From positions 1-47,823 of the forward strand of contig CAMWXD010000031.1 of NCBI GenBank assembly GCA_947178105.1: a DNA stretch of 47,823 bases, written 5' to 3'. A program made the translations under genes and the position numbers. The notes beneath the pieces were generated by a model. That model did no database searches. It was given only the letters and a program-made list of their open reading frames with translations, and was not told where the DNA came from. The DNA is from an uncultured Eubacterium sp. (GTDB taxonomy: Bacteria > Bacillota > Clostridia > Lachnospirales > Lachnospiraceae). Below are positions 18,440-27,670 of the stretch, in pieces (the first letter of the stretch is position 1; each line of letters begins with the position of its first letter).

Positions 18440-20647
18440 ATGGAGAAACAGTATATGAATCATAAAATATGGTGCCGGCGTGCAGATGAGCTGCTGCAAA
18501 AGATGACGCTTGAAGAAAAGATCGGGATGATTCACGGCGCGCAGCTTTTTCAGACGGCAGGAGTGGAACGGCTTGGCATCCCGCCGCTTAAAATGTCAGA
18601 CGGGCCGATGGGTGTCCGCCAGGAGTTTGAGGCTGCTTCATGGAAATCGGTCGGGTACAGCGACGATTATGTAACATATCTGCCATGCAATAGTGCAATC
18701 GCATCCACCTGGAACCGGAAAATCGCATACGATATCGGAAGCGTACTTGGGGAAGAAGCGAGAGGCCGCGGCAAGGATATCATTCTTGCGCCAGGCATTA
18801 ATATCAAACGCAGCCCGCTGTGCGGGCGCAGCTTTGAATATTTCAGCGAAGACCCGTATCTTGCCGGAGAGCTTGCAGCAGCTTATATCCACGGGGTACA
18901 GCTCTGGGATGTGGCGGCGTGTGTCAAGCATTTTGCAGCAAACAACCAGGAGACCGAACGGTTATGGGTAGACGTGGACATTGATGAGGAAGCGCTGCGC
19001 CAAATATATTTTCCGGCATTTTATGACGCTGTGAAAAAAGGCGGCGTGTACGCAGTCATGGGCGCTTATAATAGAGTATACGGTGAGCATTGCTGCCAGA
19101 GTGAATTTTTACTGAACCAGGTACTTCGCAAGGAGTGGGGATTTGACGGCGTGATCGTCTCTGACTGGGGCGGAGTGCATGATACCGAAGCGGCAGCAAA
19201 TTCGCAGCTCGATATCGAAATGTCTGTCACGGACGATTTTGACGATTATTTTATGGCGCGCCCGCTGCTGGAAAAAATAAAATCCGGGGAGGTCAGCGAA
19301 GATACGGTAAATCAGAAGGTAAAAAGGATATTGCTGCTGATGCTGCGGCTTCATATGCTGGAAGATGCCGAAACTATGGATAGCGGCAAAACAGGCAGCC
19401 GTGCAGGCATACCAGCAGGACGGCAGCGCAAATCGGGCTCTTACAATACGCCGGAGCACCGCCATAAGGCACTCGAAGCGGCACGGGAATCGATCGTGCT
19501 GTTAAAAAATAAGAAACGGCAGCTTCCATTAAAGCCTAAACAGCAGCGCCGCATCCTGCTGATCGGCGAAAATGCGCAGCAGCAACATGCCAATGGCGGA
19601 GGCAGCGCAGAGATCAAAGCGTTGTATGAGATCTCTCCGCTGATGGGGCTGAAAAGCCGCCTGGGCGGGAATGCAGAAATCGCATTTGCACAGGGCTATT
19701 GCGGCAAAGCAGAAAACCCGCAGGAACAGCAGAAGACAAACTGGCAGGAAAAGAGCCTGGAGAACGGCGGCGGCACCCAGCAAAAAAGTACACAAGCAGG
19801 GACAGTCCATGCCGATGCAGCAGCACAGGAGCCGGAAAGCCAGGAGCAGGAATCAACAGAAAAGCGCAGAAAGCTGCGGGAACAAGCCGTGCGGCTTGCG
19901 ACATCCTACGATACAGTTATTTTTGTGGGCGGATTGGATCATACGTATGACTGCGAAGGGAACGACCGCGCAGATATGGTGCTGCCGTATGAGCAGGATT
20001 TGCTGATTCAGCAGCTTTTGGCAGTAAGAAGCGACCTGATTATTGTTATGCTGGCAGGCAGCCCGGTACAGATGCAGGCCTGGATCGACAAGGCAGATAC
20101 GGTTGTATGGAGCTGGTATGCGGGGATGGAAGGCGGCAATGCGTTGGCAGATGTGCTGCTTGGCAAAGTAAACCCGTCTGGGAAGCTGCCGGAAAGCTTT
20201 TATAAGACGCATACGGACTGTTCTGCACATGCAGTCGGCACATTTGCAGATGAAAAAACCGTCTCCTATCGGGAAGGCTGCGAGGTAGGCTACCGCTATC
20301 TGGACAACCATCAGATCGAGCCGGAGTTTTGCTTTGGGCACGGCTTATCTTATACGGATTTTGCCTATTCAGATGCACGGCTGGATTTTGAGAAAAAACA
20401 GGTGCTTTGTACGCTGGAAAATACCGGAGACTACGACGGCAGCGAGGTTGTGCAGGTATATGTGCGAAAAAAGGGTGCAAAACTGTTTCAGGAGCTGAAA
20501 GGTTTTGCGAAGGTATTCGTGAAAGCCCAAGAGAAAGCAGAGGTGTCGGTATCACTGGAAGAGATGCAAAGGGAGGATGCGGACGTGGCTTACTGCATTG
20601 GAAGCTCTTCGCGGGATATTAGGCTGATGATCATTCCAGATAGATAA
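18440..20647 (+). CDS. Beta-glucosidase, GH3
   Basis: A 735-residue cytoplasmic GH3 enzyme, probably removing glucose from the non-reducing end of xyloglucan or cello-oligosaccharide backbones after xylose removal. The (beta/alpha)8 domain carries KHFAANNQE and the nucleophile Asp242 in GVIVSDWGGVHDTEAA. The second domain has GGLDHTYDCEGNDR, SWYAGMEGGNALADVL and PSGKLPESF, and a fibronectin-III-like domain ends the protein. Two insertions are unusual: a Gly/Arg/Ser-rich stretch at about residues 310-340 and a Gln/Glu-rich, low-complexity stretch at about 423-484 within the second domain. The start at 18440 is the first ATG after the GH31 stop; another at 18455 is equally possible. Substrate linkage is inferred from family and context. 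Confidence 0.9.
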   Translation: MEKQYMNHKIWCRRADELLQKMTLEEKIGMIHGAQLFQTAGVERLGIPPLKMSDGPMGVRQEFEAASWKSVGYSDDYVTYLPCNSAIASTWNRKIAYDIGSVLGEEARGRGKDIILAPGINIKRSPLCGRSFEYFSEDPYLAGELAAAYIHGVQLWDVAACVKHFAANNQETERLWVDVDIDEEALRQIYFPAFYDAVKKGGVYAVMGAYNRVYGEHCCQSEFLLNQVLRKEWGFDGVIVSDWGGVHDTEAAANSQLDIEMSVTDDFDDYFMARPLLEKIKSGEVSEDTVNQKVKRILLLMLRLHMLEDAETMDSGKTGSRAGIPAGRQRKSGSYNTPEHRHKALEAARESIVLLKNKKRQLPLKPKQQRRILLIGENAQQQHANGGGSAEIKALYEISPLMGLKSRLGGNAEIAFAQGYCGKAENPQEQQKTNWQEKSLENGGGTQQKSTQAGTVHADAAAQEPESQEQESTEKRRKLREQAVRLATSYDTVIFVGGLDHTYDCEGNDRADMVLPYEQDLLIQQLLAVRSDLIIVMLAGSPVQMQAWIDKADTVVWSWYAGMEGGNALADVLLGKVNPSGKLPESFYKTHTDCSAHAVGTFADEKTVSYREGCEVGYRYLDNHQIEPEFCFGHGLSYTDFAYSDARLDFEKKQVLCTLENTGDYDGSEVVQVYVRKKGAKLFQELKGFAKVFVKAQEKAEVSVSLEEMQREDADVAYCIGSSSRDIRLMIIPDR

Positions 20648-20712
20648 GAAACATAACCGCAGTAACGGAAAAGGCTATCTTCTCCTGTAATAGAGGATGT
20701 CTTGTAAGCCGT

Positions 20713-20843
20713 TTGAATGTGATTCGAGCAATGGTTGATGCTTGGATTTCACAAAATCTTACACAGAAGGAGCTGGCTGAAAGGACTGGGATTAATCAGG
20801 TGTGACATTAAAGTTGGAATTTGTTTCGAAAAAAGTCGCTGAA
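20713..20843 (+). pseudogene. HigA-like XRE antitoxin remnant
   Basis: Two pieces of a helix-turn-helix antitoxin lie in adjacent frames. The first (20713-20805) reads NVIRAMVDAWISQNLTQKEL then AERTGINQ before a stop, matching the start of an XRE domain. The second begins within the same bases (from 20802) and reads TLKLEFVSKKVAE, the usual C-terminal ending of HigA-type antitoxins. The roughly 40 residues normally between them are missing, so a deletion with frameshift has fused the two ends. No partner toxin gene is seen nearby. The assignment rests on motif resemblance. Confidence 0.55.
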
Positions 20844-20903
20844 ATTGGAATCATATTCCAAGGGAAGAAAATAGATGTGAAAAACTGGAAAATGGAGCAG
20901 GAA

Positions 20904-20927
20904 ATAGGGGTGTTTTGGCACCCCTAT
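20904..20927 (-). terminator. Hairpin after the GH94 gene
   Basis: Perfect 9-bp arms ATAGGGGTG (20904-20912) and CACCCCTAT (20919-20927) with a 6-base loop, placed 16 bases past the GH94 stop codon. The T run on the minus strand is short (ATTTCC), so it may be a modest terminator. Confidence 0.6.
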
Positions 20928-20942
20928 CATTCTATCATTTTG

Positions 20943-23384
20943 TCACCCAAGCGTTACCATTACCTGATACTCCGCCTTTCCATCCTGCACCGGAATCACC
21001 GTACCATCCAAGCGCTGTCCGTCTACAATGAAAGATGCAACGCCTTTTTGCACATGCGCAGTATTATCCACATGAATATGGTATAAAGCCCCGCGAAAAT
21101 ACCGGTCGCAGTCAAATCCGTCCAGCGTATCCGGGATGCACGGATCGATGCACAGCCCGTCCAGTGTCGGGCGGATGCCGAGGATATGCTGGCTGATATT
21201 TGTAAAAGTCCATGCCGCAGTACCAGTCAGCCAACTGTTTTTGCCTTCTCCAAAGGACGGGGCATCTTTTCCCGCTACCATCTGGCAGTAGACATAAGGC
21301 TCTGTCCGGTGAATGTCGCTGATTTCTTCCAGATAGGCAGGACAGGTCTTTTTGTATATCTCAAAGGCACGGGTGCCATTGCCCAGTATAGTCTCTGCAA
21401 TGCTGATCCATGGGTTGTTATGGCAGAAAATCCCTGCATTTTCCTTGTATCCTGGCGGATACGAGGAGATTTCTCCAAGGGAAAGCTGATAGCTTGTATA
21501 AGCTGGCTGCAACAGTGTAATGCCATATTTGGATTCCAGATGCTTTTCTACGCTTTCCAGTGCCTGCGCAGCATAGCCTTCGGTGATGCCGATGCCTGCC
21601 ATTACGCACATGCCCTGTGGCTCGATATAGATTTTGCCTTCGGTACATGCTTTGCTGCCGACCGGATTGCTGTGCGCATCGTACGCACGTCTGAACCATG
21701 CGCCGTCCCAGCCGCTTTCTAATACGGCATGGTATACCGTATCCGCTTCGTTTCGGACGCTCTCTGCTTCTTTCTGGCATCCGATGTGTTCTAAGATCTC
21801 CGCAAACTCACGCCCGTATTTGACATACATCCCTGCGATAAATACGGATTCTGCCACTGGCCCTTCGCTCGGCCCAAACGTCTGGAAGCTTTCGCCCGGC
21901 GTATCGGAAAAGCAGTTCAGGTTCAGGCAGTCGTTCCAGTCTGCACGTCCAATTAATGGAAGCCCATGCGGTCCTTTATGCTCTGTGATAAAACGGAAGC
22001 TGCACCGCAGATGGTCGAGTAACGGAGCGGCTGTGCTTTCGTCGTTATCAAAAGCACAGCGTTCTTTCAAAATCGAAGTATCTCCAGTTTCACGCAGGTA
22101 GGCGGCAACACAGGCAATCAGCCACAGCGGGTCGTCGTTAAAGCCGCTTCCGATATCAGCGTTGCCTTTTTTGGTCAGCGGCTGATATTGATGGTAAGCG
22201 CTGCCGTCTGCAAACTGCGTGCTGGCAATATCCAAAATACGTTCTCTGGCACGCTCCGGGATTAAATGAACAAATCCAAGCAGATCCTGGCAGCTATCGC
22301 GGAAGCCCATGCCGCGTCCAAGCCCGCTTTCATAATAGCTGGCGGAACGGCTCATATTAAAGGTCACCATGCACTGGTACTGGTTCCAGATATTGACCAT
22401 CCGGTTTAGCTTTTCATCCGCGCTTCGAATCGTAAATTTGCCAAGCAGGGAATCCCAATATTGGTGCAGCTCGGTTAACGCAGCGTCAAACTGCGCATCT
22501 GTCTGGTATTTGGAAAGAAGCTGTTCGGCAGGCTGCTTGTTGATGATGCCAGGAGCAATGAACTTTTGATCCTGCGGGTTTTCACAGTAGCCAAGCACGA
22601 AAATAAAAGAACGGCTTTCTCCGGGTGCAAGCGAGGCGCACAGATGGTGGCTGCCGACCGGCGACCATCCATGGGCAATGCTGTCCGTGCTCCTGCCCAA
22701 AAAGACAGCCTGCGGGTCAGAAAAACCATGATAGGCACCACAGAAAGCGTCCCGGCTTGTGTCAAAGCCCTCTACCGTGCTGTTTACAGCAAATACTGCA
22801 AAATGATTTCGGCGCTCCCGGTATTCTGTTTTGTGATAAAGGATGCTTCCGCCAGATTCCACCTCGATTTCTCCGGTAGAAAAGTTCCGCTGAAAATTCG
22901 ACATATCATCCATTGCGTTCCAGAGACAGAATTCTACCAGGCTGTACAGATGCAGTTTTTTTTCTATAGCAGCATGGTTCTTTAACGTAATGCGCGTCAC
23001 CTCGCATGTATCCGAGACAGGAACAAAGACCTCCTGCTTTGCCAGAACCCCGTTTTTTTCAGAGGAAAATATACTATAGCCAAGCCCATGGCGGCAGCAG
23101 TATGCATCCAGGCTCGCCTGAACCGGCTTCCAGCCAGGATTCCAGACGGTATCGCCGTCTTTGATGTAAAAATAATGTCCATTGCTGTCCAGCGGGCAGT
23201 CATTATAGCGGTAACGCGTCAGCCGCAGCAGCTTTGCATCTTTATAAAAGCTGTAGCCTCCGCATGTATTGGACACCAGCGAAAAAAATCCGTCGGTTCC
23301 AAGATAATTGATCCATGGAAGCGGTGTTTTTGGATCTGTAATCACGTACTCCTTTGCAGAGTCATCAAAATAACCATATTGCAT
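20943..23384 (-). CDS. Cellobiose phosphorylase-like enzyme, GH94
   Basis: An 813-residue cytoplasmic phosphorylase, matching the length of cellobiose phosphorylases (about 810-820). It would split cellobiose with phosphate into glucose 1-phosphate and glucose. The N-terminal [36 protein letters not shown] and [16 protein letters not shown] segments follow cellobiose phosphorylase closely. The general acid is Asp485 in [12 protein letters not shown]. The start at 23384 has GGAG before it and gives the usual MxxGYFDD beginning; an upstream frame to 23504 lacks a site. It runs against the other GH genes and is divergent from GH42. Family assignment is firm; cellobiose over longer cellodextrins or other disaccharides is likely from the N-terminal match. 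Confidence 0.9.
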   Translation of the reverse strand: MQYGYFDDSAKEYVITDPKTPLPWINYLGTDGFFSLVSNTCGGYSFYKDAKLLRLTRYRYNDCPLDSNGHYFYIKDGDTVWNPGWKPVQASLDAYCCRHGLGYSIFSSEKNGVLAKQEVFVPVSDTCEVTRITLKNHAAIEKKLHLYSLVEFCLWNAMDDMSNFQRNFSTGEIEVESGGSILYHKTEYRERRNHFAVFAVNSTVEGFDTSRDAFCGAYHGFSDPQAVFLGRSTDSIAHGWSPVGSHHLCASLAPGESRSFIFVLGYCENPQDQKFIAPGIINKQPAEQLLSKYQTDAQFDAALTELHQYWDSLLGKFTIRSADEKLNRMVNIWNQYQCMVTFNMSRSASYYESGLGRGMGFRDSCQDLLGFVHLIPERARERILDIASTQFADGSAYHQYQPLTKKGNADIGSGFNDDPLWLIACVAAYLRETGDTSILKERCAFDNDESTAAPLLDHLRCSFRFITEHKGPHGLPLIGRADWNDCLNLNCFSDTPGESFQTFGPSEGPVAESVFIAGMYVKYGREFAEILEHIGCQKEAESVRNEADTVYHAVLESGWDGAWFRRAYDAHSNPVGSKACTEGKIYIEPQGMCVMAGIGITEGYAAQALESVEKHLESKYGITLLQPAYTSYQLSLGEISSYPPGYKENAGIFCHNNPWISIAETILGNGTRAFEIYKKTCPAYLEEISDIHRTEPYVYCQMVAGKDAPSFGEGKNSWLTGTAAWTFTNISQHILGIRPTLDGLCIDPCIPDTLDGFDCDRYFRGALYHIHVDNTAHVQKGVASFIVDGQRLDGTVIPVQDGKAEYQVMVTLG

Positions 23385-23530
23385 AAGTGTCTCCATTCTG
23401 CCGCTGACGCAGGCGCGGCGTTGTGATTGTTTGAAATGGTGTGCGTCCTTCACCAGAATCGTATGATTTGACAAAATCTTATAAAAATCCGGTTGTAAAA
23501 TCAAGGAAATATGGCAAACTTTAAAAACAA

Positions 23531-23558
23531 CACTGATTTTTACATGGAGAAATCAGTG
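23531..23558. promoter_or_regulatory. Inverted repeat between the GH94 and GH42 genes
   Basis: Perfect 9-base arms CACTGATTT (23531-23539) and AAATCAGTG (23550-23558) are separated by 10 bases. The element sits 28 bases upstream of a good sigma-A promoter for the GH42 gene and between divergent genes. It could be an operator for a sugar-responsive regulator, or a leader hairpin. Confidence 0.4.
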
Positions 23559-23585
23559 ATAAGATCCATCCCTTTAGAAAAAAGA

Positions 23586-23614
23586 TTGGCAATCGCTGTT
23601 TCTTTTGTTATAAT
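23586..23614 (+). promoter_or_regulatory. Sigma-A promoter of the GH42 gene
   Basis: The -35 box TTGGCA (23586-23591) and -10 box TATAAT (23609-23614) are separated by exactly 17 bases. Transcription would start near 23621, leaving a leader of about 87 bases that contains a small hairpin (GCACC-CGCA-GGTGC) before the ribosome site AAAGGAG. Confidence 0.75.
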
Positions 23615-23707
23615 CAGACAAAGGCACCCGCAGGTGCAGGAAGGAAAGAATGCGGACGGCGGAAACAATGGGCCGCTTTCCAGTGCATTCCAGAAAGGAG
23701 AAGCGGA

Positions 23708-25762
23708 ATGAGCTGCTATTATAAGGAAACGAATATGCTGTATGGCGGGGATTATAACCCGGAGCAGTGGCAAAGAGAGGTATGGGAGGAGGATATGCGG
23801 CTGATGGCGCAGGCGCATATCAATATTGTGACGCTGAACGTGTTTAGCTGGGCGGCTTTGCAGCCGGATGAGGATACGTATGATTTTGCAAAGCTGGATG
23901 AGATTATGGAGCTGGTGCGGGCAAATGGGATGAAAGTGTGCCTGGCGACTTCTACAGGGGCGCATCCGGCGTGGATGGCAAAGCGGCATCCAGATATCCT
24001 GCGGACAGAAAAAAACGGGATGAAGCGCAAGTTTGGCGGACGGCATAATTCCTGCCCGAACAGCAAGGCCTATCGCAAGTATGCGCCAAGGCTTGCCGGG
24101 AAGCTGGCGGAGCGGTACCGGGACTATGACAATATTGTGGCGTGGCATGTGTCAAACGAATACGGAGGAGCATGTTACTGCGAAAATTGCCAGAAAGCAT
24201 TTCAGGTATGGCTGAAAAAGAAATACAAAACGATGGAAGAGGTAAACAGGAGTTTTAACACAGCTTTCTGGGGGCATACCTTTTATGACTGGGATGAGAT
24301 TGTACTGCCGGATTTGCTGAGCGAGCATTTTATGGATGAAGTCACGGGGATGGAGCGGACGATGTTTCAGGGCATTTCTCTTGATTATATGCGTTTTAAT
24401 TCGGACAGTATCCTGGATTGTTTCCGCCTGGAGTACGATGCGATTAAAAAATTTACGCCAAATCTTCCGGTAACGACGAATCTGATGGTTGCTTATAAGG
24501 GGCTGGATTATCAGAAGTGGGCAAGATCGATGGATTTTGTATCATGGGACAACTATCCGGCGTCTACGGACAGCCCGGCAAGAATCGCATTTTACCATGA
24601 CCTGATGCGCGGGCTGGATGGGCAAAAGCCGTTTGTGCTGATGGAGCAGACGCCAAGCGTGACAAACTGGCAGTTGTACAGCCGCCTGAAGCGTCCGGGA
24701 GAAATGCGGCTTATGAGCTATCAGGCAGCAGCGCATGGGGCGGATGCCATACAGTTTTTCCAGATCCGCAGAAGTATCGGGGCGAGCGAAAAATACCACG
24801 GTGCAGTGATTGACCATGCGGGCAGGGCGGATACAAGAGTATTTCGGGAAGTTACGCAGCTTGGTGAAGAGCTTGAAAAAATCGGCGGGCTGTTTTTGGA
24901 TGGAAAGACGCCGGCGAAGACGGCGATTTTATTTGACTGGGACAACTGGTGGGCGATAGAGTATTCGTCGGGGCCAAGTGTACTCATGAAGTATGTGGAT
25001 ACGGTGCTGGATTTTTACAAGGCGGCGTTTGCGCTGAATGTCCCGGTGGATATAATCAGTACAGAGCATTCACTGGAGCCGTATCAGGTGGTTATTGCCC
25101 CGCTGCTGTATATGGTAAAGCGTGGCTATGAGGAAAAATTAAAAGCGTACGTACGGCAGGGAGGGACGTTTGTTACGTCTTATTTCAGCGGTATTGTGGA
25201 CGAGCATGACCTGGTGGACAGCGGCGGATATCCAGGCAGGCTGCGCGAACTGCTGGGGATCTGGGTCGAAGAAAGCGACGCGCTGCCGCTGGGAGAGCAG
25301 AATGCATTTTCTTACGGCGGAACGCGCTATCCGGCGGATATCCTGTGTGATTTGATGCATCTGGAGGGGGCGGAAGCGCTCACAAAATACGAAGAAGATT
25401 TTTATGCAGGGATGCCGGTGATTACGCGCAACCAATACGGCGCAGGCAAGGCTTATTATGTTGGGACGCATTCAGAGGAAGCGTTTTACCATGCCTTCTT
25501 AAAGAACCTGTTTGCGCAGGAAGGAATCAAACCCGTACAGCAGACGCCGTGCGGCGTAGAAGCGTCTGTGCGTGAAAATGCGGGCGGCAGATATTTATTT
25601 TTGCTGAACCATACGGCAGGGCAGAAGACAGTGGTGCTGGAAAGCGCATATGAAGACCTGCTGGAAGGACGGACGTATGCGCAGCATGAAGAAGTACTGC
25701 TGGAGCCAAGAGGCGTGCGTTTGCTGCGGGAAGCTGCATTGGAAGCTGAAGTGGCAAAATGA
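23708..25762 (+). CDS. Beta-galactosidase, GH42
   Basis: A 684-residue cytoplasmic enzyme, the usual GH42 length. It begins YGGDYNPEQW, a GH42 signature. The acid/base is Glu151 in WHVSNEYGG and the nucleophile Glu313 in FVLMEQTPSVTNW. Cysteines in CYCENC near residue 157 would form the zinc site seen in many GH42 proteins. A trimerisation domain (from about residue 390) and a C-terminal beta domain follow. It would remove the galactose that caps xylose on xyloglucan side chains, after fucose removal. It has its own promoter and ends just before a bidirectional terminator, so it is a single-gene unit. Other galactosides are possible substrates. Confidence 0.92.
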   Translation: MSCYYKETNMLYGGDYNPEQWQREVWEEDMRLMAQAHINIVTLNVFSWAALQPDEDTYDFAKLDEIMELVRANGMKVCLATSTGAHPAWMAKRHPDILRTEKNGMKRKFGGRHNSCPNSKAYRKYAPRLAGKLAERYRDYDNIVAWHVSNEYGGACYCENCQKAFQVWLKKKYKTMEEVNRSFNTAFWGHTFYDWDEIVLPDLLSEHFMDEVTGMERTMFQGISLDYMRFNSDSILDCFRLEYDAIKKFTPNLPVTTNLMVAYKGLDYQKWARSMDFVSWDNYPASTDSPARIAFYHDLMRGLDGQKPFVLMEQTPSVTNWQLYSRLKRPGEMRLMSYQAAAHGADAIQFFQIRRSIGASEKYHGAVIDHAGRADTRVFREVTQLGEELEKIGGLFLDGKTPAKTAILFDWDNWWAIEYSSGPSVLMKYVDTVLDFYKAAFALNVPVDIISTEHSLEPYQVVIAPLLYMVKRGYEEKLKAYVRQGGTFVTSYFSGIVDEHDLVDSGGYPGRLRELLGIWVEESDALPLGEQNAFSYGGTRYPADILCDLMHLEGAEALTKYEEDFYAGMPVITRNQYGAGKAYYVGTHSEEAFYHAFLKNLFAQEGIKPVQQTPCGVEASVRENAGGRYLFLLNHTAGQKTVVLESAYEDLLEGRTYAQHEEVLLEPRGVRLLREAALEAEVAK

Positions 25763-25768
25763 TGGATA

Positions 25769-25799
25769 CAAAATAGTCTGCAAATTGCAGACTATTTTG
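25769..25799. terminator. Bidirectional terminator between GH42 and pseG
   Basis: A 12-bp perfect stem (CAAAATAGTCTG, 25769-25780, with CAGACTATTTTG, 25788-25799) and a 7-base loop lie between the convergent stops at 25762 and 25810. The outer arms are A/T-rich on both sides, so it can end transcripts from both directions. It marks the boundary between the glycan locus and the flagellin glycosylation operon. Confidence 0.8.
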
Positions 25800-25809
25800 C
25801 AGAAAAAGC

Positions 25810-26844
25810 TTACTTTATAAGCTGCAACATTTCCTCCGCAATCCGGCTGGCGCCCCTGCCGTCTACGATTTCCTTTGCTTTTGCACCCATCCGTTTTCTT
25901 TGTGCCAAATCTCCTTGCAGCATTTCCAGCAGTTTTGTCATTCTGTTAAGTACGCTGGCTCTGTCTTTGCGCACATCTCCGGCATATAGCATCATGCCGG
26001 CGTCTGCATATGCCTTCGCTCCATCCAACTGGTTGTCCGCCAGCGTAAAGCAGACCGTCGGCACGCCGCAGGCGCAAAGTTCTGCCAGTGTGCCGCCGCC
26101 CGCGGATACTGCCACATCGCATTGCTTCATTACGCGGCAAATGTCCGGGATATCATGCGAAATCTGTATGGAAGCGTCTTTTTGTGCCATTTCCCGCAAA
26201 AGAGGAAGGTTGTGGTAGAATTTTCCTGCCACAACCTGTTTTTTAATATCTGGAAAATCCTGTATTTTTTCCAGTATGCCGATCGTTATATCATAAGGAT
26301 CTGTTCCTCCGGTTGTAATCAGTATTTGCTCCACATGCTCCCGAATCCGTATCGCTTCTCCGGAAAATTCTTCTCGAAGCGGGGCATAACGAATGCCAAG
26401 CAAGTATCTTGTAGATGGTTTCTTCCCGCTGCCTTCCAGTGTTTTCAGCAACTGTTCTGCGCCGTAGGTATAGTGCACAGTCAGGTCTGCCGGATATGCA
26501 AAGTGTTTCAGGTCGTCGATATATACGGTTTTGCAGATCTTTTGCAGCCGTTTCATATAGGCATATGAAATGTCATAGGAATCCACCAACAGGCAGGAAA
26601 CGCCGTGCTGTCTGAGAATTCCTTCCAATTCATCCAACTCCTGTTCCATTTGTGCATAAATATGTTTCAAACAAATACACGTAAAGCCGTTTTGCTGTAC
26701 AAGGTGTTTTGCATAGTCTTCTGCAAGTATAAAGATCACGTCCGGCACGGATTTTTTTAACTGGAACGCAACAGACATACAGCGCATCAGATGTCCCATT
26801 GCTATTTGTTCATTTGCATCGGCACGGATTGCTATTTTATTCAA
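25810..26844 (-). CDS. pseG: UDP-2,4-diacetamido-2,4,6-trideoxy-beta-L-altrose hydrolase
   Basis: A 344-residue GT-B-like hydrolase that removes UDP from the diacetamido sugar, the fourth step of pseudaminic acid synthesis. Visible family features are the N-terminal IRADANEQIAMGHLMRCMSVA (IRxDxxxxxGxGHxxRC-type, with the catalytic His), ITTGGTDPYD, and SAGGGTLAELCACGVPTVCF for nucleotide binding. The start is a TTG at 26844 with GAGG upstream; the nearby ATG opens only a five-codon frame. It is the last gene of the cluster, 103 bases after pseF, with its own promoter candidate in that gap. Together with pseB, C, H, I and F it completes the pathway. Confidence 0.88.
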   Translation of the reverse strand: MNKIAIRADANEQIAMGHLMRCMSVAFQLKKSVPDVIFILAEDYAKHLVQQNGFTCICLKHIYAQMEQELDELEGILRQHGVSCLLVDSYDISYAYMKRLQKICKTVYIDDLKHFAYPADLTVHYTYGAEQLLKTLEGSGKKPSTRYLLGIRYAPLREEFSGEAIRIREHVEQILITTGGTDPYDITIGILEKIQDFPDIKKQVVAGKFYHNLPLLREMAQKDASIQISHDIPDICRVMKQCDVAVSAGGGTLAELCACGVPTVCFTLADNQLDGAKAYADAGMMLYAGDVRKDRASVLNRMTKLLEMLQGDLAQRKRMGAKAKEIVDGRGASRIAEEMLQLIK

Positions 26845-26882
26845 CCTTGTTCATCCTCTTTCCTTTTTTGTATTTGTATTCT

Positions 26883-26911
26883 ATTCTACAGACAGTAGCG
26901 TTGTTTTTCAA
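26883..26911 (-). promoter_or_regulatory. Candidate internal sigma-A promoter for pseG
   Basis: On the minus strand, TTGAAA (26911-26906) and TAGAAT (26888-26883) are 17 bases apart. They sit in the only sizeable gap of the pse operon. This could give pseG expression independent of the upstream genes. Confidence 0.5.
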
Positions 26912-26947
26912 GTATATTTTTTGAAGAGGCTGAGAATTCTGATGTAT

Positions 26948-27670
26948 TTAAAGTTTTAGTACATCAGTTTTTTGAGCTGTCAGCATCAGTTGATATTTTA
27001 ATTCTGCAAGTTTCCAATCGGTTTCATGATCGATATCCTGTACTTCCAATTCCGGTAAGATCATTGGCATGATATCCTTTGATATAACGCCTTGATTTTT
27101 TAAATAAACGGAGGTTTCATAAATATAAAACTGGCCCGCATCATGATACTGTTTTTCCAGATCTTGTGACCGTGTCCGTATATATTCCGGATATTTATAT
27201 TCCAGATGCTGCTTTTGATTCAGGATAAAGCATCTTTGCGGCGGATAGGAAAAAGCGACAACCGGGCAGACCGCTGCCGGATGATGTTCTTCCATCATCT
27301 GCATGGCTGCCTTTAGCTTCTCTGGCGTAACAAACGGCGCGGTTGGATAGATACAGCATATGTAATGAAATTTCCGATTCATTTTCAGGTATTCATGCAG
27401 CACTTCTAAAATCACATCTGACGTTGCGGCATAATCATCTGCGTTTTGCTTGCTTCTGAAAAAGGGGACCTGCGCGCCATAGCTTTTTGCAGCTTCAGCA
27501 ATCTCGATGCTGTCTGTAGATACCATTACTTCTGAAAAAAGCCCGCTGTTTAAAGCTGCTTCTATGGAATATGCAAGAATCGGTTTTCCGCAGAATGCTT
27601 TGATGTTTTTTCCGGGGATGCGTTTGCTTCCGCCTCTTGCTGTGATAATTGCAATACGGTTCGTTTTCAT
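26948..27670 (-). CDS. pseF: CMP-pseudaminic acid synthetase (cytidylyltransferase)
   Basis: A 240-residue nucleotidyltransferase that activates pseudaminic acid with CTP to CMP-pseudaminic acid, the donor used on flagellin. The N-terminal IAIITARGGSKRIPGKNIK is the CMP-sugar synthetase signature (ARGGSKRIPxKN). PILAYSIEAAL and the middle CCIYPTAPFVTPEKL are also typical. The ATG at 27670 overlaps the pseI stop by 4 bases (ATGA). Confidence 0.93.
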   Translation of the reverse strand: MKTNRIAIITARGGSKRIPGKNIKAFCGKPILAYSIEAALNSGLFSEVMVSTDSIEIAEAAKSYGAQVPFFRSKQNADDYAATSDVILEVLHEYLKMNRKFHYICCIYPTAPFVTPEKLKAAMQMMEEHHPAAVCPVVAFSYPPQRCFILNQKQHLEYKYPEYIRTRSQDLEKQYHDAGQFYIYETSVYLKNQGVISKDIMPMILPELEVQDIDHETDWKLAELKYQLMLTAQKTDVLKL

